64,000 nt of DNA from Artemia franciscana (GCF_032884065.1 NC_088868.1:5335647-5399646), one strand, 5' to 3'. Positions 1-12,887 are shown, counted from the stretch's first letter. A program made the numbers and translations. Notes: generated from the sequence alone by a model not told the origin.

Positions 1-177
1 CCCGTGAACTTAATCAAGCCCCAATGTACTGAGGAGAGAGTATACGGCAGAGTTTCAAAATCTCAGTATTTTAATCTGTTCAAAATCTCAAAGCAGGAAT
101 AGATAAATTTTTAGTTCATCTTTTCAGTCTTCATTCAATTATTGACTAGTTAACACAAGAGTTATTAAACAAAAAAA

Positions 178-1066
178 CTAGTTTTTTCAACGGAGTTTTG
201 AAGGAGCAGTATTAAAAATTAAAACGAACAGAAATTATTACGTATATGAGGGGTCCCGTCTCCTCGTCAATTCCTCGCTCTTTACGATAAAGTTTGAATT
301 TTGTTCCAATTTTTTAAGAGTGACCCCAGAATCGCAAAGGCCGTTTAATTTGAATAAATAGCTCTTTTGAAAGTACTAAAAATATTTTAACGTAAAGAGG
401 AGGTATCGACAAAGGTCTGAACCACTCATATACGTAATCATTTCAATTTGTTTTTAGTTTTAATGTTGCTCCTTACTTTCTGTTGTAAAAAAACTTGTTT
501 TTTGTGTTTAGTTTCGGAACGTTTAAATAATGCTGGGAAAACCGGCGCCCCCTCATGGAAATTTCTCTTCCTCCATGGAAAGATCCTTCCATGTAAATGG
601 GTCTACTTGCCCTCCAAATGTTTGGTCATTTATAAAGGACACTAAAACTTAATTTCCGATCAAATGAGCCCTCTCCCGATATTCTTGGACCATTGGGTCG
701 ATACGATCACCCCTGAAAATACAAATGAACACACATCCGTCATCTTTCTTCTGGCAAAAATATAAAATTCCACATTTTTGCAGATAGGAGCTTGAAACCT
801 CTACAGTAGGGTTCTCTGATATGCTGAATCTGATGGTGTGATTTTTATTAAGATTATATGGCTTTCATGGGTTGTTTTCCCCCTTTTTCTAAAATAAGGC
901 GAATTTTCTCAGACTTGTAACTTTTGATGAGTTAGACTAAACTTGATGAAATCTATATATGTCTAAAATCATCATCAAAATCCAATTCTTTTGATGTACC
1001 TATTGGTATCAAAATTCCGTTTTTTAGAATTTCGGCTACTATTGAGCCGGGTCGCTCCTTATTTAC
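178..1066. repeat. Interspersed foldback repeat family, long copy 1
   Basis: A palindromic section (arms with AACGAACAGAAATTATTACG and its inverse) encloses the motif CGCTCTTTACG. A long non-palindromic domain follows and ends GAGCCGGGTCGCTCCTTA. The same order recurs at 5826-6957, and parts at 4720-4870, 5244-5541, 12888-13445, 50311-50535 and 56757-57180. No protein is recognisable; the open frames inside are chance. Non-autonomous mobile DNA is the likely nature. Confidence 0.8.
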
Positions 1067-1629
1067 AATTCGTTACCACGAATTGCTTGATATTGTAGTT
1101 TTTGCATATATTACCTTGGATACTAGGTAAATTTTCCATTGGCTGTATCTAGCCCTACCTTTTCTTAATCCCGACCACAGTCATCAGTCGCTGCAAGGTA
1201 TTCATGTACGCAAGGTCGTATGCATTCGTTTTTCGAAAAACCTGTTTGACTAGTTTTTTGGGTGAAGAATTTAGACATTATTAATTGTGAAATGCCTTAT
1301 AATATTAAAGACGTTGTATTTGGGAAATTCTACGGCTATCCTGGCCTGTTCGAATAGTTGGTATAATTTTATCGAAGAAGATCAATCTTATCAAGTATTT
1401 TGCTATGGATCATATGAAAAAATATCATTAAGTTCGGTGTTCATTTTGTCTTTTGAAGAAAATTTTGATTTTTTTTGTTTTTTCAATTTTTTTTGTTTTT
1501 TAACAGAAAAAACAAATGGAGCTCTAAGAGCATTCACTGAAGTTGGCAAATTTCCGCATATGTATAAAGAAATAATGGGAATTGCCTCCTAGGGAGACAG
1601 TGTTTCTCGACTACTCTTGTTAACGCAAA

Positions 1630-2130
1630 GAATGAAATTACCAAATTGAAACAAAATCTTCGTCAAGATATTCACAAGCAGATGACTGAGAAATGTTCAG
1701 GGGATAAAAATATGATCACTGAACAAATAATTAACACTACGATCACTGAGATCTGTGATGCGATCAATCTGGAGTACAGTTCCAAGTTCGCTAGTGTTGA
1801 AAAAATGCTTAAAGGGTTTCAAGCTCAAATTGTATTGCTAGAAAACCTTATTGAAATTCCAGAATACCGCAACGACGATATAGAAAAGGAAAGAAGATCG
1901 AATGCTCTTCTAATCCACGGACTGTCTCAGACAGATGGAGAAACGCTGACTAATAGTGTTTCAGGACTATTTGGCACTAAGTTGGGGATCAGTTGGATTG
2001 CTATGGATCACATTCATTATTCATCATAAGTCATATTCATCAATCCGGCCTAAGGTCCACACTTTCCATAAAAACCTCAGGTGTTAGACCCTTACCATTT
2101 TCTAGTAATAAGCTAAAACCGTGGTGCTAG
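1630..2130 (+). pseudogene. LINE ORF1-like remnant (coiled coil plus RRM-like start)
   Basis: An open frame at 1646-2029 has a heptad-like helix, then ERRSNALLIHGLSQTDGE and LFGTKLGI, which resembles the junction of the coiled coil and RRM-like domain in nucleic-acid-binding ORF1 proteins of non-LTR retrotransposons. The frame stops at 2029 and similarity fades beyond. The assignment rests on motif style only; no RT is attached. Confidence 0.5.
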
Positions 2131-2399
2131 GGAAAAATAAAACACGACAAAACCAAAGTGTTGCTCTCGCAACATAAATAACTAAAACCATTTTTTTTCC
2201 ACCGGGTAGCAAACCTGCTGAGGTAGCATCTGGATCAGGTAAAAGCCAAACTTTCAATTAAATTGAACAAGTTACTTCTGAAGCAGCAAAACTGAATCTA
2301 GTGGTAAAAACTGAAAGTAAAGATAAATTCTCAGGAATGACTCTGTTATCATAGGCAGCGCAATAGCGCTGCCTAAGTAAAGAGCGATGTGAGCACAAT

Positions 2400-3990
2400 G
2401 TACTATTTATTATTATTATTTTTTTTTTGGTTTTATACCAGGGCATTTCGTATCTTGGTTGTCGTAGAAACTTCAAAAAAGAATTCATTCGATTTGAATC
2501 TGAAACGGCTATTGCCCTTTTTAATGGCCGAAAGCAATTTGAGGGCAACTAACTCCTCTCACATGCCCACTATTTTCCCAAACACATTCAATCAAAACTT
2601 TAAGATAACTATTTTGTTCAACGCATTTGAAAGATCCGGAAATTGTGTCTTTAAGGATGACAATCCCCTTACAGCCCTGAGGGCAAGGGTATAAGTTATG
2701 ACCAGGGGGCGTAAAAGTTTTTATTGAAAGGGTGGTTGTATAAACTTTGGAGGGGGATCATTGGGTTGGTATTCGGAAGTTCTAGTACCCTTTTTAAGAT
2801 AAAAAGTGATCTGATAGCGGATAATCCCTCTCCACACACCTCATATTTTCCTGAATTGCATCTGGTAGAAATCTTGAGATGGCCATTTGTTGTCGTAAAA
2901 ACTTAAAAAAAGGCTCGTTCGATTGGAAATTGAAAGGACTTCTTTTTAATAGTCAACAGTGATTAGAGGATCACGCCCATCAATTCTCGAAACACATCTA
3001 ATCAAAATTTTTAGATAGCTATTTCGTTCAGCATAGTTGAAAGGTCTGGATATTATGTCTTTAAGGATGACAACTCTCCCTAACAGCCCTCAGCATAAGG
3101 CTTGTAAGTTATGCTCTGAGGGCATACAAGGTTTTTATGGAAAGAATGGTCGTATAAACTCCGTAGGGTGCTCATTGGATTCCCTTAAGCCGTCCTGGCC
3201 GAGTGGGTTGGTGCGCTGGATTCGGGATCCCTTGTCTGAGAGGACGCGGGTTCGAATCCCCGTGTACCCAATTCTTTAGTTTGGGACGGGGGTCAGTGGC
3301 GTGACTCTGTAAGCTTAGCCAGAGTCGACCCAGCTCTACATGGGTACCTGGAGAAATCTGGGGAAGGTAAACAGGAAGGGTGTGCGAAAGCACAGGATGG
3401 CTGGCCCCCAACCCCCCATTGTACTTCCTGGCTGAAGGGCCAAGAAACGGAGATCAGCACCGCCGGTACGGACTGTGAAGTCTAATGCCGTATCCTTTAC
3501 CTTTACCTTCTAGTTCCCTTATTAAGAGTAAAAGTGATTGGAGTTACCCACTTAGCCCCCCTCCCCAACGGCGTATTCCTCATAAATGCATCCGATACAA
3601 ATTTTGCGATAGCCATTTTTGAAAAATAGTCCAAAGATCATGTAATAAGGCCTTTGATGTGGATAGAATCCCCCAGAGTCTGGAAGGAAGGGTTGTAAGC
3701 TATTACCCGGGAGCATTTAAGGTTTTTATAGAAAGGGTGGTCGTGCGAACTTTATAAGAGGCTCATTTGATTTGAAATGTATAGTCCTAGTTTCTTTTTA
3801 AGAGTCAAAATGGATTGAGAGCAGCTAGCCCCCCTCCTTGACATCCTATTTGCGTAAAGCACATTCAATTCAAATTGTTAGATAGCCGTTTTGTTACCAA
3901 TAGTCTAAAATCATACAACAATATGCTTAGGGTGGATACAATCCCCAGAGTTCATTGGCAAGGGTTGTAAGTTTTGCGTGTAAATGTATA
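2400..3990. repeat. Diverged tandem array related to the foldback family
   Basis: About four diverged units carry GTCTTTAAGGATGACAA or its variants (near 2647, 3056, 3657 and 3928), a stretch GGTCGTATAAACT and a CCTTTTTAAGA motif, at 270-410 bp spacing once the SINE at 3188-3513 is removed. The sequence resembles the inverse of the middle part of the foldback repeat at 5826-6957. No coding potential. Confidence 0.55.
3188..3513 (+). mobile_element. tRNA-derived SINE, copy 1
   Basis: The head is tRNA-Leu-like, with A box TGGCCGAGTGG and B box GGTTCGAATCC, and is too damaged in acceptor and anticodon stems to be a working tRNA. A body of about 230 bp follows and the end is a CTTTAC-type tail. 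Flanks carry the 8-bp direct repeat TTCCCTTA at 3180-3187 and 3514-3521. A second copy lies at 52731-53037 on the other strand. The conserved body, including TACCTGGAGAAATCTGGGGA, could belong to a named SINE central-domain superfamily. Confidence 0.88.
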
Positions 3991-4060
3991 GGTTGCAAGT
4001 AATCTATAAATATTTCCAATCAATTACTAGCAAGTCTCCGATTTAAAGTGGGCTACTAGT

Positions 4061-4690
4061 CGAGATGATTATTTTTCGATCCTTCAGCTCAATACTCGAG
4101 GTCTATGTTCATTGATCGATCAGTTGAGGTAGATAGTTTCTGATCGAGATGATTATTTTTCGATCCTTCAGCTCAATACTCGAGGTCTATCTTCATTGAT
4201 TGATCAGTTGAGGTAGATAGTTTCTGATGGGCAACCCGCTGTTACCGGATTGTGTGACACTTTTCTTAATTCTAGTAATGAAATGCTTTAATATTTACAA
4301 GGTTACAAAATGGGCCGACTAAATCGCAGAAGGATGGTAAAGGGTGGTCTAGTAATGTACATTTCTGATGTTCTTCCCTATTCTGTTCGAAGCGATCTGT
4401 CAAGGAATGATGAAGGGGTCTTCGAATCCCAGTTTATTTAAACTAAGCTACAAAATGTGGTTTTGATAATTGGCAATATTTATAGATCTCCGAGTGGACC
4501 TCCCTTGTTTTCCTCAGGTCCTTCCTGAGGTCTTAGATTTAATAGGCAGACGCTCGTGTGAACTTGTGATAATAGGAGACTTTAACTTAAATCCATTTGA
4601 TATGGCGGCCTCTACTCTTTTCTCTCAAATATGTTCGCAACTGGGGATCTACCAACATCTTCTATTCCAACACTTCAATTGATGCGTCAA
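4061..4690 (+). pseudogene. LINE APE-type endonuclease remnant with an 84-bp in-frame duplication
   Basis: Frames read FSILQLNTRGL near the start, then GGLVMYISDVLPYSVRSDL, GNIYRSPSGP and CELVIIGDFNLNP, the order of an APE-like endonuclease of non-LTR retrotransposons. Stops and frameshifts break it. The first 84 bp (4061-4144) are repeated almost exactly at 4145-4228, that is 28 codons in frame. No RT follows. Confidence 0.7.
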
Positions 4691-4719
4691 CGTCTTTAAT
4701 TGATAATTAAATGAAAAAA

Positions 4720-4870
4720 CACAAGTTTTTTTTAAACTGCAAGTAAGGAGCGACATTAAAACTTAATAGGAACATAAATTATTCCGTATATGAAAGGGGT
4801 TTTCCCCTCCTAAACACCTCGCTTTTTACAATAAAGTTTGACTTTCTGTCACAACTCTACTTTTTAAAAC
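4720..4870. repeat. Foldback family fragment
   Basis: One arm of the family: AAGTAAGGAGCGACATTAAA, then CGTATATGAAAGGGG and CCTCGCTTTTTACAATAAAG. The partner arm is missing. The 300 bp that follow show nothing I recognise. Confidence 0.65.
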
Positions 4871-5243
4871 AATAAAGACACTGCTGCCACGCAGACTTTT
4901 CACAGAAAAGGGATTTAAAAACAACACAGGAATTCTGTGGCCACTTACAAACTGTCAGGTTTCTCCAAGAATGGCAGCTGAGAGTCATCTCTTCTTTCAT
5001 TACTTTTGGCTCATCAATTGCGTTCAGTTCAGTGCTTCCAGTATTCCTGAATTTTAGAAGACTTCCCCGAAAAGCTCCCAAAAAGGCCTGGGTCTAGGAG
5101 GGTCAAAGTTTTAAATCGGTTCCTGTCTATACTCCAGTTAACAGAGCTGTATCAGCTTACTTCTTTCTTCGGTGGTAAATAGTGAAAACAAATAGGTAGG
5201 ATGGGATAATATTGCACTCAAGAAAAGTGTCGACCTGTATATG

Positions 5244-5541
5244 ATTACATAAAAAAAAATAGTTTTTTTTAACTGAAAGTAAGGAGAGACATTAAAACTT
5301 AAAACGAACAGAAATAACTCCGTATATGAAATGGGTTGTCCCCTCCGCAATCCCTCGCTCTTTACGCTAAAGCTTTTAATTGTTTTAAAAAGCAGAATTG
5401 TGGCAGAGTCAAACTTTAGCGTAAAGAGCGAGGGATTGCGGAGGGGACAACCCATTTCATATACGGAGTAATTTCTGTTCGTTTTAAGTTTTAATGTCGC
5501 TCCTTATTTTCAGTTATAAAAACTAGTTTTTTTTATGTAAT
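5244..5541. repeat. Near-perfect foldback element (hairpin of ~140-bp arms)
   Basis: The left arm begins ATTACATAAAAAAAAATAG and the right arm ends with its inverse. The inner parts CTCCGTATATGAAATGGG and CCCATTTCATATACGGAG also pair. The loop is around 5390. No coding content. Confidence 0.85.
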
Positions 5542-5825
5542 TTCTGAACATTTTTGAAATAATACATGTTTGATTTTGGCTCTCCACACATAAATTATTA
5601 AAATGAAATTTGCATATTAATTCCTTTTTTGGCTAAATGGCTTTCTATTAGTTTTGATAAGTCGATTTTGAGAAATAAGGGATGGGGAAGGAGGCCTAGT
5701 TGCCATGCAATTTTTTTCGGTTACATAAAAAGGCAATTATAAATTTTATTTTTTAACGAATTTTTTTTATTAGTAAAAAATATACGTAACTTAAGAATTA
5801 GCTTACGTAACAAACTTTTATATTC

Positions 5826-6957
5826 TTGAATTTTTATTATGTATATGAGGGGGTTTGTACCCTCGTTCTTTACACTAAATCGTAAGTTTTGTCCCAATTC
5901 TTTAAGAATGACCCCTGAATCAGAAAGGCCGTAGAATAAATAGTTGAAATTACAAAAAATACTATAGCATAAAGAGCGAGGTATTTATCTCCTCCTAAAT
6001 AACTCGCTCTTTATGCTAAAGTATTTTTAGAGCCCCTCATATGCGTAATAATCTCTGTTCGTTTTTAAGTTTCAATGCTACTCTTTACTTTCAATTGAAA
6101 AAAACTTTTCCATGTTTATTTTTTCATTGTTTTTTTTTTATAGTAATTTTGGAAAATTCTGCGCCCTTTTCATTGAATTTCTGTTCCCTCATGACATATT
6201 TCTCCAAGGAAAGATCCTCCCACATAGCCCCCTCCCCTCAACCCCACCCCCAAAACCAAAAAAAAATCCCCTGAAAACGACTGTTCACTTGCCAATAACC
6301 ATTATTATATGTACACACTGGTCGAAGTTTGTAACATGCAGCCCCTCCCCAAGGGACTGCGGGGGAGTAAGTCATTCCCAAAGACATAGTTATTATGGTT
6401 TTTGACTATGTGGAACAAAATGGCTATCTCAAAATTTTGATCTGTTGACTTTGGAGAAAAATGAGCATGGGAGGGGGCGTAGGTACCCTCCAATTTTTTT
6501 GGTCACTTAAAAAGGGCACTAGAACTTTTCATTTCCGTTAGAATGAGCCCTCTCGTGACATTCTAGGACCACTTGGTCGATACGATGACCCCTGGAAAAA
6601 ACAAACAAATAAACACGCACCCGTGATTTGTCTTCTGGCAAAAAAATACGAAATTCCACATTTTTGTAGATAGGAGCTTGAAATAGGAGCTCAATTTTGC
6701 TATTGAGTTCTCTGATACGCCGAATGCGATGGTGTGATTTTCGTTAAGATTCTGTGACTTTTAGGGGGTGTTTTCTCCTATTTTCTAAAATAAGGCAAAT
6801 TTTTTCAGGCTCGTAACTCTTGATGACAAAGACTAAATTTGATTAAACTTATATATTTAAAATCAGCATGAAAATTTGATTCTTTTGATGTATATTTTAG
6901 CATCAAAATTCCGTTTTTTAGAGTTTCGTTTACTATTGAGCCGGGTCGCTCCTTACT
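5826..6957. repeat. Interspersed foldback repeat family, long copy 2
   Basis: Same architecture as 178-1066: the foldback part at 5962-6024 pairs on CGCTCTTTA motifs, the long domain follows, and it ends GAGCCGGGTCGCTCCTTA. Open frames inside are incidental. Confidence 0.8.
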
Positions 6958-9900
6958 ACAGTTCGCTGTTTGATAAAGCTGAATTTCTATTGCTAAAGTA
7001 CATACGCGTGTGCAGTCTTTATATAATGCATCCAGAATAGAGGGGATAATCCTAAAAAACTGAAGGTTGTGACATAATTCATCCCCCCATCCCCCGTATA
7101 TACCTGAATGTTACTACTGTTGTCAAACATAAATAAAATAACATCAGTTCTTCGACTGAAAGCATTACTTTAAGACAGAATTCCTAACAATAGAAAATCC
7201 AAATTAAACTAATTAATATACAAATATTTTATTCTTGACTTAAAGCCAGCAAGATCACTAAGAACATGGAGAATTTTAACAATAAACAAATAACATAAGA
7301 AATTAGCACACAATAAAACGAAAACGCAAAATTACGTAGTTAATTTTACAAAGTATGGCAGATTTTCAATTGAAAAAAACTCAAATAATTGAAAAGATAA
7401 CTTCAAAACTTAGAAATATTTCTTGTAGAAGCATGAAAACGCAGGTGTGATAAAACCTAAAGCCACGCCATTTTATATTTTTATTGATGAAAACTACAAC
7501 TTTTAGTGTTTGCTTGTTTTTCAACTTTAGTTCAAAATATCAGGTCACGATGCTTTTTACACTTGTACTTTTCTCTTGCCTAAGAAATTAAAATATTTAT
7601 TTTTGTAGTCATTTTCTGTCGCTAAAGAAAAAAATTGATAAAAGAAAAAACGTAATTTATTTCAGCAGGTGTGTTAGCTTGCATACATACGCATGGACAG
7701 AACGGAGGCATTCCTCTCGGAAAAACATTGTGACCTGATCAAACCGTTTTATTTTAACTTCCTTTTTTTTCACTGTCACCCCAAGTAAATCCTTGGATAG
7801 TCCGATTGCAGTAAGTTCGAAATCTAGTCATTGCTGTATTGGATTTTTAGTGAATTGAACTAAATTGTTCTTACTGAACAATAATTATAGAATAAACTGA
7901 CATAGCCTTATAAAACAGAAACTCTCATGCAGTTTAAATACTTTTCTGGTATGCCAGAATTTCGTATTTTGCTGTGGTTGTATCATAAAATGTATATAGT
8001 TTTAGAGATTGCTTTAATATAGGGTAAGCATTTGCCATGCTCAAAGGTAATGATTACAAATAGCGTTTTCAAATGTCTGATATACAATAGCACAACCTAA
8101 AAAGCTTGAATTCTCAAACAAAAAGTCAAAATTTGGTTCAGAAACAAAGTTGATTTTAAGAATTTAGCACACAACTTAACAAACATTTGTGCCACATTCG
8201 GCAACACTTGCCACGAATAATTTATTACACAACCACAGACGAAGAGATGTAAAACATCCGCCAATAATTATCTTTAAATCTCACGGAGAGCAAAAAGACA
8301 GAAAACTGTGCAATAAATTACAGATTTTCTGTTTAATACCTCACTCCCAATTTATAACTTTTTTTTTTTTACATTTTTCATAGAATAAACATTTCCAAAA
8401 TAACTTTAACACAACATATTGTTATTCATAATAACGAAATTTTATTCATAAAATAGTATTCTATTTTATAAGTAGACAGAGTCTTTAAAACTAGTGGTGT
8501 AAGAACAAGGCGAAGGACCAGAACTCACGAGTCTATAGAACTATTCTAGAGCATATTTGAATAACCTACCACAAATAGTACAGAGTTCAGTTCCAACTCT
8601 CATAGACCAGTTTGTTTATAGTTTCATAATCGCATGTTCTTATTCATTTACTCTGGTGTGGGAGGGGTGAGGGGGTATGGGGGGCTGGTGAAAAAAGAAC
8701 AAAAAAAGAGGCGGATTATATGAACAATTTCCCCAAAAATTTCTAAATTTTTTTCTTAATTCCAAAAAAATCTTTGGTGTGGCAGACCAATGTGGTTGGC
8801 GAAATTATCTAAAAATATATAGCCCAATGAACAGGATGGACAGTTAGAGTAACGAAGCTCAGAAATTACCCATAATAAAAAGGGTAAAAATTCCCCCAAA
8901 AAATCAATCAGAGTGGACCACCCCATTGCATTACCCCAGAAAATATCTACTTACATGACGAAACTCCATAAAAAGTAAATTTGGATGATTCAACAGTTTG
9001 CAATAAACATATCAGTAAAAGGAATAAGAAATATAACGCAAGAATTGCACTTTCAAAATAGGAAAACAAAACCTTCAAGTCTTATTTAGCCCGAGGCAAG
9101 TACGCATGGGCTCTAAATATTTAGAATCAACCCAAAACAAGGACTTAATTTGCTATGGATTAGGAGGAGGGGGCAACTTCCCTCTCATACACCAGATTCC
9201 CCCCAGCTGAAAATTTAGTTTCTTCAAAAATCTTGTCAAAACTAATATAAGCCTGCATAATTCAATCATCTACTGCAATGGGTCAGTTATCTTATCATAT
9301 CTTTACCTTTATGGTACTATATAGCTCAATTTTCACTTTTCACCGTCATTTTCACTTGATTTGAAAAAATTGGATCCAACTTTTTTTTACGTTTATTTTT
9401 AATAAACATACCGAAAAATGTATTTCTCAAGATCTGGAAGGTAGGGGGCTATTTTGTCTTTATGAACGTATAAAAAAAGTAATTTTTCAAAATCTAAAAA
9501 GAAGGAGGCAGGGAATCTACCTCCCTCAATTTAGTGCCCCTGATAGATTTATAAATAAGATTCGCAAACTAAAACTGAAGAATTTAAATTGTTTCAATCC
9601 AACCAAAGATAACAAAACATCAACAGCAAACATTTAATTTATTATTTTTTTTACCCTACAAACATTTTTGAAGTTTAACAATAAATAAATTTTTGCACTT
9701 CTAGATGCGCAAATGCTGTATTGGTGCAGGTGGTATCTCAGCAGTCCATAGGTGCAGCTAAAACGGGGGGGGGGCGAATCCCCCGGCAAAGTTCCAATTT
9801 TCGCCGTCTTAATTTAGCTTACGTGTACGCATTCGTTGGCAGACTGGATTATTTTTTCTTTATATTCCCCTCCTTAACTCAAAACTGTATCTTCGCCCCT

Positions 9901-10167
9901 ATTCAGCAGTGGATAGGCACAGAAGGTAGAAATTCTCCTTTCATTTTTATGTCTATCGTAAACAAATATAGAAGTCTATAGTCATAGAAAAACTGATTCA
10001 TTTAAAAAAAAACTGGCACGTAATTATCAATTTTCCCATAAATAACAATAGCTTACAAATATCATCATTTTAATTAGTTATGGCTGATCAAAACCAAGAA
10101 ATGACAATTTAATTTATGCTTCAACTCCTATTGAATATAAACAGCAAATCCGACAACACTGATTTAA
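6958..10167. other. Unassigned AT-rich stretch
   Basis: I see no gene, no splice-linked homology and no clear repeat boundary here. There are G-rich spots (for example near 8661 and 9769) and scattered A/T runs. Short open frames lack any recognisable motif. Confidence 0.5.
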
Positions 10168-10748
10168 GGCCGTGATTAAGGGAACTGATGGAACTCGAAA
10201 ATCCCATGTTAAAATTGAAAATTTATATTTAAAAAGTACTCAAGTATTCATTGGCGAAAGATAAGGCTTTTAATATCAGGCTGTAGCTTCTTGAAGATAC
10301 TAAAAAATGTTTGCTAGGATTTTGCTCTATTTCCTCTAATTGCTTAAAAATCTTAGAAAATGTCTAGCTCTTTTTCACAAGTGTACTCTATGAAGGATAT
10401 TACTTTTAGAACAAAATTGGTACTGTCATGAGCAGAAGACAATAACCTGTAAGATGATTGCAATCATTTTTCGATGTGTTTTCCTGTTTTCGAACAGTCC
10501 CATAGAATATTTTCAGCTACCTGAAATTTTTACAAGTTTTTTTGCCAGAAAGAATCGTTTCAGATCGCCGATAACACCCCTAGAGACCATATTGACAAAC
10601 TGGTATAATTAACCTGCTGTTTCCACCAATGAATAAGTGCTATTTGAAGGTTTTTGACAATCTAAGGTCTCTAGAGAATTGAGAGACAGAAGGCTGCCCT
10701 AACTTCAATTTTGAACCTCGATGTTTTCAAGTTCACTTAATCACGGCC
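10168..10748. mobile_element. TTAA-type MITE, copy 1
   Basis: A 581-bp unit bounded by inverted ends GGCCGTGATTAAG and CTTAATCACGGCC. TTAA precedes the left end (10164-10167) and TTCA follows the right end, so a once-duplicated TTAA is plausible. A second copy, about 90% similar by eye, lies at 47471-48045, also preceded by TTAA. No transposase. A piggyBac- or Kolobok-like mobiliser is inferred only from the TTAA. Confidence 0.75.
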
Positions 10749-11146
10749 TTCAGCGACAGGTCACAATATTAAAACAATATATCAGCCGGCTTATTTAATG
10801 CGTATTTACTTCAAATTTAATACGGATTAAATACGAATTTTATTTACTTCTTTAATTTTTATTTACTGATTAACTGCGATTTTAATAACTAGTGCTTTAA
10901 TATGCATTATCATGTTTAATAAAATTTGAGAAATTTTAGCAAAAATATACAAGAAATATAAATGTTAATGCTCATTGACCTCCAATTTTACAAATTTATG
11001 ATGATTGTTCAAAAGTTAATATACTAAAGACTCTGGCTAATAGTATTCACAAAAACTTAGAATAAAGTTAATTCTTGATCATTCCAGCAGTTAATCTGCT
11101 CTCACTTGGAACCAAACTTAAAATTCCTTATTTATCTATTTATACC

Positions 11147-11445
11147 TCATTTTTTTTTCAAAATTAACCCCCCCCCCCTTTAAATAGAGCGGATCCGTCC
11201 GGTTATATCAATCACGTATCTAAGACTTCTGCTTATTTTGCTCACCAAGTTTCATCCCGATCCCTCCACTCTAAGCGTTTTCCAAAATTCTAGGTTCCCC
11301 CCTCCAACTCCCCCCAAGGTCGCCAGATCCGGTCGGAATTTAAAATAAAAGCTCTGAGACACGATATTCTTCTAAATGTCAAATTTCATTAGGATCCGAT
11401 CACCCGTTCGTAGGTTAAAAATACCTCATTTTTTCTATTTTCCTC
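11147..11445. repeat. Isolated monomer of the ~295-bp array family
   Basis: Carries AGAGCGGATCCGT, AAGTTTCATCCCGATCCCTC, AGATCCGGTCGG and GATCCGATCACCCGTTCGTA, as in the array at 27190-29970. Confidence 0.8.
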
Positions 11446-11499
11446 GATTTAACCGTACTGTTACTTTTACTATTACTTTGTATACTAGCTTTTTATTAA

Positions 11500-12545
11500 A
11501 GCTGGAACTTAATTTATGTTTTAGACAACCTAGGCTACTTGGGACTGACTGACTAATACTGTAGTTTGGTAAAAAAAAATATATATCTTTATCAAACATG
11601 GGCTAGTTAGGAAACTAATAAAAAGGAAAGGACTAATAAAAGGAAAGGAAATAAAGTTGAGGAAAGCTATAAAAAAGGAAATAAAGGAAAGGAAACTAAG
11701 TTTTAGATAGAACTACGGTAGTTAGGAAACTAATAAAAACGAAAGAAAATAAAGTCAAGGAAAGCTATATGATAAAAGAAATAAAGGAAAGGAAACTGAG
11801 TTTCCAATAGAACCAGGGTCGTTGGGATTGACTGACTGACATAGTATTTTGGTAAAAAAAAAAAAATCTTACTCAAACATGGGCTAGTTAGGAAACTAAT
11901 AAAAAGGAAAAGACTAATAAAAAGAACCCAAATAAAGTTAAGGAAAGTTATATGAAAAAGGAAATAAAGGAAAGGAAACTAAGTTTCAGATAGAACTAGG
12001 GTAGTTGAGACTGACTGAATGACATAGTATTTTGGTAAAAATATATCTTTCTTAAATATGGGCTGGTCAGGAAACTAATAAAAAGGAAAAGACTAATAAA
12101 AGAAAACAAAATAAAGTTAAGGAAAGCTATATGAAAAAGGAAATAAAGGAAAGGAAACTAAGTTTCAGATAGAACTAGGGTTGTTGGGACTGACTGACAT
12201 AGTATTTTGGTAAAAATATATCTTTCTTAAATATGGGCTGGTCAGGAAACTAATGAAAAGGAAAAGACTAATAAAAGAAAACAAAATAAAGTTAAGGAAA
12301 GCTATATGAAAAAGGAAATAAAGGAAAGGAAACTAAGTTTCAGATAGAACTAGGGTTGTTGGGACTGACTGACATAGTATATTAATAAAAATATATCTTT
12401 CTTAAACATGGGCTAGTTAGATAACTAATAAAAACAAAATAAACAACAAAAGGAAAGAAAATGTACATCAAAAAGGAATTAAAAGGAAGGAAACTAAGAT
12501 TCATATACAACTAGGCTTGGTGGGACTGACTGACTGTAATCGGGA
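11500..12545. repeat. Tandem array, ~175-bp purine-rich units
   Basis: About five units share GGGCTAGTTAGGAAACTAAT, AAGGAAATAAAGGAAAGGAA and GTTGGGACTGACTGACATAG. Anchor points near 11601, 11882, 12061, 12236 and 12411 give spacings of 281 (including a partial unit), 179, 175 and 175 bp. Confidence 0.85.
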
Positions 12546-12887
12546 CTGAGACTTACTCCTATGGTTTTAGTGTTTCAGCGTTAAAGAAAAGATATCAAGT
12601 TAAAAAGATAAAAACTTGTCAAAAAAAGGGGGACGAAAATAAGTAAATAAACAAAAAAAAGAGAACGAAACAAAAAATCTATAAAAATTAATAGGGAAGC
12701 TAAAAAAACAGAAGAGGGGGGGGGGGCAACCAAATAAGTGCAACAACCTGGGCCAATAAAAAAGAGGGACGGAGAGAGAAAAAGGGAGAAACTAGTGGGA
12801 TATTTTATTCATTTTTTCTGTGATGAAGGGGACAAAAGTTTTTTCATATCTGGAAGTAACGCAAAAAATGGGAAAAAAAGGAATTGG

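Noticed and set aside
3188-3275. tRNA-Leu gene
   Set aside because: Acceptor stem does not pair and the anticodon loop is altered; it is the head of a SINE, with a second copy elsewhere.
6041-6493. Several frames of 62-97 aa
   Set aside because: Within the non-coding foldback repeat; not conserved in the other copy at 178-1066.
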